A stretch of DNA of 26,627 nt from Bacteroidales bacterium UBA2716 (GTDB lineage: Bacteria > Bacteroidota > Bacteroidia > Bacteroidales > UBA932). The stretch lies in NCBI GenBank assembly GCA_002354005.1, contig DEKS01000016.1, positions 1 to 26,627 of the forward strand, read 5' to 3'. The first letter of the stretch is position 1; the number at the start of each line of letters is the position of its first letter. Shown here one piece after another: positions 22,174-26,627 of the stretch. The translations under genes and the position numbers were made by a program. The notes under the pieces are model-generated. The model was not told the DNA's origin. It did not search any database and saw only the letters and a program-made list of their open reading frames with translations.

Positions 22174-22278
22174 CTGGTCAGTAAACAACTGATACACAAC
22201 ACTTTGCTAATAATCCTCGGTTCCTTTTGCGCCGAGGATTTCCCGTATTACACTGATTATCAAACACTTATTGACCAG
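22174..22278. repeat. 105-bp palindromic element, copy 4
   Basis: Nearly identical to copy 3, including its arms. It is separated from copy 3 by a 29-bp spacer (CCTACTCACAATAAACCTAT then CCAGCCACC), and a near-identical 29-bp spacer follows it. So the repeated unit is element plus spacer (134 bp), consistent with tandem duplication. Confidence 0.9.
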
Positions 22279-22307
22279 CCTACTCACAATAAACCTATCC
22301 AGCCATC

Positions 22308-22412
22308 CTGGTCAGTAAACAGTTGATACACAACACCTTGCTAATAATCCTCGGCGCAAAAGGAGCCGAGGATTATGAGTAAACAATTGAGTATTAGACC
22401 AGTAGCGACCAG
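22308..22412. repeat. 105-bp palindromic element, copy 5, with inverted core
   Basis: Left arm (CTGGTCAGTAAACAGTTGAT) matches copies 3 and 4, but the central hairpin reads AATCCTCGGCGCAAAAGGAG then CCGAGGATT, the exact reverse complement of the core in copies 2 and 3. The right arm is diverged (GAGTATTAGACCAGTAGCGA) yet the element still ends in GACCAG at exactly 105 bp. It ends 7 bp from the stop codon of the transporter gene. Confidence 0.85.
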
Positions 22413-22419
22413 CCCCACC

Positions 22420-23763
22420 CTACTTGTTGATTGGATACATCTTGAGCAGCAGGAGGATAAGGAGGGCGATGGCGGCCGGGAAGAGGGAGAACAGGGCCCA
22501 GATCATGGTTTGGACCGAGCCAAGGTTGGTAATGGTGACTACGGTTTGGCCGGTGAGCGTGTCGGTGGCCGAAACAAAGCCCGCGAAGCCCAGGAACATG
22601 GCGACCAGGGCGCCGGAAATGGCCGAGCCAAACTTCTGGGCCATGGTACCGGAAGAGAAGATAAGGCCCGTGGAGGAAGTGCCGTTCTTGGCGGTGGCAT
22701 AGTCGGCGACGTCGGCGTACATGGACCACAGCAGCGGGGAGTAGAAGCCAATGCCGACAGAAGTAATAATCACATTAGCCACCATCACCCAGATCCAGGC
22801 CGGATCCATGGGGATAAAGAAGAAAAGGATGGAGGACACGGCGCAGATGATGGCCGACCAGGCAAAGGCCTTCTTCTTGGAGCCCACCTTCTGGGTGAAC
22901 CAGGGCGACAGGCCACCGAAGACCATACAAGCAGCCTCACCGAACATCATGAATACCGTGTAGTTGATGACCAGCCTGCCCACGGTGACGTCTCCATGCA
23001 GGCAGTACTCCATCAGGTAGGCGGCCACCGCATAGCGGAAACCGTTGAAAAAGTTGGTGCAAATGCCGATCAGCGTCAGGATAATCCACGGCTTGTTGCG
23101 GAAGAGGTCGGCGAAGGGCTTGAAAGAGAATTTCTCGGCACGAATGGGTTTCAGACGTTCGCGCGTGAGCAAGCCGCAGGCGAAGGTGCCCAAGGCCGCC
23201 ACAGCGCCCAGCACCACGCCCAGCACGGCATACTGATGCTGCGGGGTACCGCCCACCATCCGCTGCAGGTACGGGAAGGAAAACAGCATCACAAAGCCCA
23301 TCGCGTAGGCGCCCACCATACGGAACGATGAGAACTGGTTCTTCTCGTTGTCGTCATCGGTCATCACGCCCAGCAGGGACCCGTAGGGCACGTTCACGGC
23401 CGTGTACACCACCATCATGAGCAGGTACAGGCCATAGGCCCAAATGCGTTTGCCGGTAGGGCCCAGGTCCGGGGTGAACAGCAGCAGGGCGAAGACGACG
23501 CCCAGCGGAATGGCGCCAAACAGGAGCCAGGGCCGATAGGTGCCCCAGCGGGACTGGGTGCGGTCGGCGATGGCGCCCATCAGCGGGTCGGTGACCACAT
23601 CGAAGAGGCGGGCCACCAGCATGAGGGCGGCAGCGTCGGCCACGGTGAGGCCGAAGACGTTGGTGAAAAAGAACGGAAATGCGATGGACATCACCTTCCA
23701 GGTAATGCCGCCGGCAGCGGCGTCACCCAGCGCATACCCTATTTTCTCGGAGAGTTTTGCCAT
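22420..23763 (-). CDS. GPH-family sugar:cation symporter (MFS)
   Basis: A 447-residue integral membrane protein with about twelve hydrophobic segments. The N-terminus MAKLSEKIGYALGDAAAGGI, followed by the loop RLFDVVTDPLMGAIADRTQS and RWGTYRPWLLFGAIPLG, is diagnostic of the glycoside-pentoside-hexuronide:cation symporters related to MelB; the paired Asp residues of the DVVTDP segment correspond to the cation/sugar site region. It should import a di- or oligosaccharide across the inner membrane with Na+ or H+. The next genes upstream encode a cellobiose/mannobiose 2-epimerase and a GH3 glycosidase, so the likely cargo is mannobiose, cellobiose or a related beta-disaccharide. About 200 bp of repeats lie between it and the epimerase gene. 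No promoter was identified. Confidence 0.93.
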   Translation of the reverse strand: MAKLSEKIGYALGDAAAGGITWKVMSIAFPFFFTNVFGLTVADAAALMLVARLFDVVTDPLMGAIADRTQSRWGTYRPWLLFGAIPLGVVFALLLFTPDLGPTGKRIWAYGLYLLMMVVYTAVNVPYGSLLGVMTDDDNEKNQFSSFRMVGAYAMGFVMLFSFPYLQRMVGGTPQHQYAVLGVVLGAVAALGTFACGLLTRERLKPIRAEKFSFKPFADLFRNKPWIILTLIGICTNFFNGFRYAVAAYLMEYCLHGDVTVGRLVINYTVFMMFGEAACMVFGGLSPWFTQKVGSKKKAFAWSAIICAVSSILFFFIPMDPAWIWVMVANVIITSVGIGFYSPLLWSMYADVADYATAKNGTSSTGLIFSSGTMAQKFGSAISGALVAMFLGFAGFVSATDTLTGQTVVTITNLGSVQTMIWALFSLFPAAIALLILLLLKMYPINK

Positions 23764-23781
23764 AAGTTTTAGTTAATTAAT

Positions 23782-23810
23782 GAGATACACTCGCTTCGCT
23801 CGGTATGACA
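23782..23810 (-). repeat. Dispersed palindromic repeat, short form
   Basis: GAGATACACTCGCTTCGCTC then GGTATGACA, the reverse orientation of the family seen in polA; first of three copies packed between the transporter and epimerase genes. Confidence 0.8.
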
Positions 23811-23816
23811 GAAAAT

Positions 23817-23853
23817 GAGATCTCTCGACTCGCTTCGCTCGCTCGAAATGACA
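23817..23853 (-). repeat. Dispersed palindromic repeat, 37-bp form
   Basis: GAGATCTCTCGACTCGCTTC then GCTCGCTCGAAATGACA. Same end sequences (GAGAT...ATGACA) with a middle of intermediate length. Confidence 0.8.
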
Positions 23854-23868
23854 AAAAAAAAGCTATGC

Positions 23869-23897
23869 TGTCATCCTGAGCGCAGTCGAAGGATCTC
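23869..23897 (+). repeat. Dispersed palindromic repeat, short form, opposite orientation
   Basis: TGTCATCCTGAGCGCAGTCG then AAGGATCTC. This variant matches the widely dispersed 'TCATCCTGAGCG' type of repeat that gives spurious HPERSEG-like peptides in bacterial annotations. Confidence 0.8.
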
Positions 23898-23903
23898 ATT
23901 TCC

Positions 23904-23959
23904 GAGCAGACAAAACTTTTTCGCTCCCCCTTGTGGGGTAGAAAAAGTTTTCGTCTGCG
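23904..23959 (-). repeat. Hairpin repeat B, copy 1, after the epimerase stop
   Basis: Arms AGACAAAACTTTTTC and GAAAAAGTTTTCGTCT enclose an inner CCCC...GGGG hairpin. It begins 6 bp after the epimerase stop codon (minus-strand direction) and has a near-identical copy after the GH3 gene. Position and shape suit a factor-independent terminator or 3' stabilising stem. Confidence 0.75.
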
Positions 23960-23965
23960 TTGAGA

Positions 23966-25147
23966 CTAGCCAAACAGGGAAAGGGCCTGGAGGCACATGC
24001 GGGAGTTGTGGTAGGGGCATTTCCAGAAGCCGGCTTTGGGCTGGGAGAGGTCCGGGGAGCCGTCCGGGAGGATGGACCACCACCACTCGCCGGCGGCGGT
24101 GTCTACCAGGTACTCGCGGATGTAGGTCCAGCAGGCCAGGGCGCGGTCTGCGGCAGCCGCATCGCCGTGGAATTTCCACAGCCAGAGGTTGCCCACCACG
24201 GTCTCGGCCTGCACCCACCATTGGCGGGAGTCGTCATAGGTGCCGTCCGGGAGCTTTTCGTAGCGCATGGAACCATCGGCAAAGAGGCCTTCGTTGCCGG
24301 CCTTGCCCATGGCAAGGGCCCAGGGCCGCACGCGCGAGACCACATCCAGGTCACGGGTGGCAAAAGCGCATTCCATGGCCAGCCAGGAGGTCTCGATGTC
24401 GTGCCCGTAGGAAACGCCGCCGGGCAGCACGGTCCAGTCGTTCCGGAAATACAGCTGCAGGTGGCCGGAAGGGGCCATGACGCGGGTGCCGATTATCTCC
24501 AACAGCGCCACAATCCGCCCCCGGAGCTCTTCGTCCGGCCACACCTTATACAGGTTGGCATAGGCCTCCAGGATGTGCAGGTGGGAGTTCATGGTTTTGT
24601 CGGCGTTGATGTCGTGGGCCGACAGGGACATGTCTTCCAGGGGCGAGAAATCCCGCGCGAGGGCCTCCACATAGCCGCCGTTCTCCGCATCCGCAAAGTA
24701 GGTTTCCACTACGCGGTACAGGTTGATGGCCTCTTTGAGGGCACCATCGTCCTTGGTAGCTTTGTACAGCTCCGAGAGGCCGTAAATGGCAAAGCCTTGC
24801 GCATAAAGCTGCTTTTTGGTGTCCTGCCGCTCCCCTTCTGCCGATACGCTCCAGTACACGCCGCCCCACTTGTGGTCGCAGAAGTGCTCCAGGAACCAGT
24901 CGCGCGCATGCATGGCGGCCACCAGGTATTCGGTGTTGCCCAGGGCCTTGTAGGCGGCCGCAAAGGTCCAAATGAGGCGGGCATTGAGGATGACACCGCG
25001 CGGGGCGTCGTACTGCACGGTGCCGTCTGCGGCCACCTCCCCGTAGAATCCCCCACGGGGGTCTTTGAGCCGCAGCCAGTACGGCAGGATGTTCTCCGTG
25101 AGGCACTCACGGACTTCCTTCAGGAATAAATCTGTCCTATTTTCCAT
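23966..25147 (-). CDS. Cellobiose/mannobiose 2-epimerase (AGE family)
   Basis: I place the start at ATG 25147 (393 residues, MENRTDLFLKEVRECLTENI), because the longer open frame upstream only reads through repeats. Landmarks of the N-acylglucosamine 2-epimerase/cellobiose 2-epimerase (alpha/alpha)6 barrel are GGFYGEVAADG, LNARLIWTFAAAYK, KWGGVYWSV, QLYAQGFAIYGLSE, DKTMNSHLHILEAYANLY, SYGHDIETSWL and RQWWVQAETVVGNLW, with the His pairs at SHLHILE and YGHDIE matching the catalytic His sites. The final WKCPYHNSRMCLQAL is also typical. The enzyme converts the reducing-end glucose or mannose of beta-1,4-disaccharides (for example mannobiose to mannosylglucose). In Bacteroides such a gene sits with a GPH symporter, a mannosylglucose phosphorylase and a mannanase; only the symporter and a GH3 are seen here. 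Confidence 0.93.
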   Translation of the reverse strand: MENRTDLFLKEVRECLTENILPYWLRLKDPRGGFYGEVAADGTVQYDAPRGVILNARLIWTFAAAYKALGNTEYLVAAMHARDWFLEHFCDHKWGGVYWSVSAEGERQDTKKQLYAQGFAIYGLSELYKATKDDGALKEAINLYRVVETYFADAENGGYVEALARDFSPLEDMSLSAHDINADKTMNSHLHILEAYANLYKVWPDEELRGRIVALLEIIGTRVMAPSGHLQLYFRNDWTVLPGGVSYGHDIETSWLAMECAFATRDLDVVSRVRPWALAMGKAGNEGLFADGSMRYEKLPDGTYDDSRQWWVQAETVVGNLWLWKFHGDAAAADRALACWTYIREYLVDTAAGEWWWSILPDGSPDLSQPKAGFWKCPYHNSRMCLQALSLFG

Positions 25148-25160
25148 ATTCTTTTTCAAT

Positions 25161-25201
25161 GAGATACACTCGCTTCGCCTTCGGCTCCGCTCGGTATGAC
25201 A
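25161..25201 (-). repeat. Dispersed 41-bp palindromic repeat, intergenic
   Basis: GAGATACACTCGCTTCGCCT then TCGGCTCCGCTCGGTATGACA. The full-length 41-bp form, 13 bp upstream of the epimerase ATG, in the region where its promoter should be. Confidence 0.85.
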
Positions 25202-25213
25202 AGAAGAATTTCC

Positions 25214-25271
25214 GAAGCAGACAAAACTTTTTCGCTCCCCCTTGCGGGGTAGAAAAAGTTTTGGTCTACGC
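25214..25271 (-). repeat. Hairpin repeat B, copy 2, after the GH3 stop
   Basis: Arms AGACAAAACTTTTTC and GAAAAAGTTTTGGTCT around an inner CCCC-TTGC-GGGG hairpin, 3 bp past the GH3 stop codon. Nearly identical to the copy at 23904-23959, differing in a few bases. Confidence 0.75.
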
Positions 25272-25274
25272 AAG

Positions 25275-26627
25275 TTAAATATTCGGGGTGTCCCAGATGT
25301 ACGTTTCGGTGCAGTTGAGCATAGCAGAGAGGCCGCCGCAGGAGAGGCGGAAGTCGCCTTTCTCCAGGCGCCAGCGGCCGTCGGCTCCCACAAAGGCGAG
25401 GGCGCTGGCGGGAACTTCAAAGGTCACTGTCTTGGTCTGTCCGGGCTCCAGGTCAATTTTCTCGAAGCCGCGAAGGCGCTTGACATCCGGGATGAGGGAA
25501 GCCACCAGGTCACTGCTGTACAGCAGCACGGCCTCCTTGCCGGCGCGGGCGCCGGTGTTGGTGACATCCACGCTCACGCGAAGGACATCGGCGGCGGTGA
25601 ATTGAGATTTCTCGACTCCGCCTTCGGCTTCGCTCGAAATGACAGGAGAGCCCCCGGCTACCACCAGGTTGCTATAGGCAAACGTGGTATAGGAAAGGCC
25701 ATGGCCGAAGGGCCACTGCACGTCCATGACGGCGTCGTAGTTGTAGGAGCCGTCCATGGTTTCACGGTGCTCGGAGACTTTGTAGTCGTAGGTGTGCAGG
25801 GCGTTGATGTGCTTGGAATAGGTGAACGGCAGCCGGCCTGAGAAGTTCTCGTCGCCGCTCAGCAGGGCAGCCAAGGCGTCGGCACCGAAGTTGGAGGGCA
25901 GCATTACATCCACCACGGCGGCGGAGAGCGGCTCAATGTCGCCAATCAGGCGCGGACGGCCTTCGTTCAAAACCAGGACGATGGGCTTGCCGGCACCGGA
26001 CAGGGCAGCCACCAGCTGCTTCTGGGCCTTGGAAAGGTTCAGGTCGTCCATGTTGCCGGGGGTCTCGCAATAGGAATTTTCGCCTACGCAAACCACCACC
26101 ACGTCTGCACTGCGGGCGGCGGCCACGGCCTTGCCAATGCCGGAAGCATCCTCGGCCTGCCAGTCGGCACCCTCCAGATACTTCACGCCGGGCTCATAGC
26201 TCACGTGCTTGAAACGGTGCTGCAGGGCCTCCACGATGGTATTGTACTGCGGCACGTAGGCATCGGCATTGCCCTGCCAGGTGTAGCTCCAGCCGCCGTT
26301 GAGCGCACGCAGGGTATTGGCGTTGGGCCCGGTAACCAGGATGCGGGCGCCTTCCTTGAGGGGAAGAACGCCGTTATTCTTGAGCAGGACTTCGCTCTCC
26401 AGGGCGGCGGCGTAAGATTCCTTGGCAAACTGCTCGGAGCCGAACTTCGGGTAGGAATAGTCCCAAACGGGCTTGTCGAACAGGCCCAGGCGCACCTTCA
26501 GACGCAGGACGCGGCGCACGGCGTCGTCCAGGCGGGACTGGGAGATAGCGCCTTCCTTGACGCACTCCACAATGGCCGTCACGCACTCCGGGTCGTACGG
26601 GTCCATAATCATGTCGATACCGGCGTT
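25275..26627 (-). CDS. Glycoside hydrolase family 3 beta-glycosidase, C-terminal part, with in-frame palindromic insert
   Basis: The frame is open to the right edge (NAGIDMIMDPYDPE at the window end), so the N-terminal barrel and the catalytic Asp of the 'SDW' motif lie outside. Visible are the rest of the barrel, the GH3 C-terminal domain (EVLLKNNGVLPLKEGARILV, TGPNANTLRALNGGWSYTW, VVVCVGENSYCETPG, VLVLNEGRPRLIGDIEPLSA, PFGHGLSYTTFAYSNL) and the fibronectin-III-like domain (VSVDVTNTGARAGKEAVLLY, ending with LRGFEKIDLEPGQTKTV). A 41-bp repeat at 25604-25644 adds VISSEAEGGVEKS to the linker between the latter two domains. Such enzymes remove terminal beta-glucose or related sugars; the epimerase and GPH symporter next door suggest beta-mannan or glucomannan oligosaccharides. 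No signal peptide can be judged. Confidence 0.93.
   Translation of the reverse strand, partial: NAGIDMIMDPYDPECVTAIVECVKEGAISQSRLDDAVRRVLRLKVRLGLFDKPVWDYSYPKFGSEQFAKESYAAALESEVLLKNNGVLPLKEGARILVTGPNANTLRALNGGWSYTWQGNADAYVPQYNTIVEALQHRFKHVSYEPGVKYLEGADWQAEDASGIGKAVAAARSADVVVVCVGENSYCETPGNMDDLNLSKAQKQLVAALSGAGKPIVLVLNEGRPRLIGDIEPLSAAVVDVMLPSNFGADALAALLSGDENFSGRLPFTYSKHINALHTYDYKVSEHRETMDGSYNYDAVMDVQWPFGHGLSYTTFAYSNLVVAGGSPVISSEAEGGVEKSQFTAADVLRVSVDVTNTGARAGKEAVLLYSSDLVASLIPDVKRLRGFEKIDLEPGQTKTVTFEVPASALAFVGADGRWRLEKGDFRLSCGGLSAMLNCTETYIWDTPNI
25604..25644 (-). repeat. Dispersed 41-bp palindromic repeat, in-frame inside the GH3 gene
   Basis: GAGATTTCTCGACTCCGCCT then TCGGCTTCGCTCGAAATGACA on the plus strand. 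Read with the gene it encodes VISSEAEGGVEKS, similar to VIPSEAEGEASAS encoded by the copy in polA. Confidence 0.88.

Noticed and set aside
22040..22412. CRISPR array
   Set aside because: Three tandem repeats with 29-bp spacers superficially fit, but the repeat is 105 bp and palindromic, the two spacers are nearly identical to each other, and no cas genes are present.
23960..25129. A 389-codon plus-strand open frame opposite the epimerase gene
   Set aside because: Antisense shadow; the minus-strand frame has conserved AGE-family motifs throughout.

Overview
The window looks like a chromosomal segment of a Bacteroidales bacterium. The evidence is Bacteroidetes-type promoters (TTTG, about 19-20 bp, TAnnTTTG) ahead of rpmH and other genes, a PF13568-type outer-membrane barrel, a lipobox lipoprotein, and a GPH transporter/2-epimerase/GH3 sugar locus typical of gut Bacteroidales. 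Genus cannot be fixed from the sequence; a fairly GC-rich Rikenellaceae/RC9-like relative is only a guess. Both ends cut genes: ettA on the left and a GH3 glycosidase on the right.

Region 1 (1-554): the 3' end of ettA (+). Region 2 (591-12677, all minus strand): an eleven-gene operon with every junction at 18 bp or less. In transcription order it holds a soluble FHA protein, a Ser/Thr kinase with a membrane segment and exported tail, a tail-anchored Ser/Thr kinase, a PP2C phosphatase, an FHA-membrane-coiled-coil protein, an FHA-FHA-membrane-trypsin-like protease, a secreted WG-repeat protein, an outer-membrane barrel, a lipoprotein, a secreted protein with beta-rich modules, and a secreted protein with a DnaJ-type zinc site. 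It reads as one trans-envelope phospho-signalling system: kinases, phosphatase and FHA readers inside, and a protease plus envelope proteins outside. No secretion-system or known defence partner genes are present. This is the best candidate for an undescribed system. Its promoter appears to lie about 290 bp upstream, giving a long leader with a 109-bp hairpin.

Region 3 (13128-20215) is mostly housekeeping: a PreA-like dihydropyrimidine dehydrogenase subunit with an unusual Cys-rich N-terminus, an aldehyde dehydrogenase, divergent polA, an ECF sigma factor overlapping rsmG, and rpmH with a textbook promoter and terminator.

Region 4 (20260-22412) is a mobile-type module: a 105-bp palindromic element, a winged-helix-like protein, a REP-associated tyrosine transposase (RAYT) and three more 105-bp elements in tandem at a 134-bp period. 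A fifth copy sits at 13016-13120. All five are exactly 105 bp and run from CTGG to CCAG; one has its central hairpin inverted.

Region 5 (22420-26627) is a minus-strand sugar locus: GPH symporter, cellobiose/mannobiose 2-epimerase and GH3 glycosidase, consistent with beta-mannan or beta-glucan oligosaccharide use. It is peppered with a second small palindromic family (29-41 bp, seven copies between 16979 and 25644). Two of those copies lie in-frame inside polA and the GH3 gene. A third hairpin repeat follows the stop codons of the epimerase and GH3 genes.
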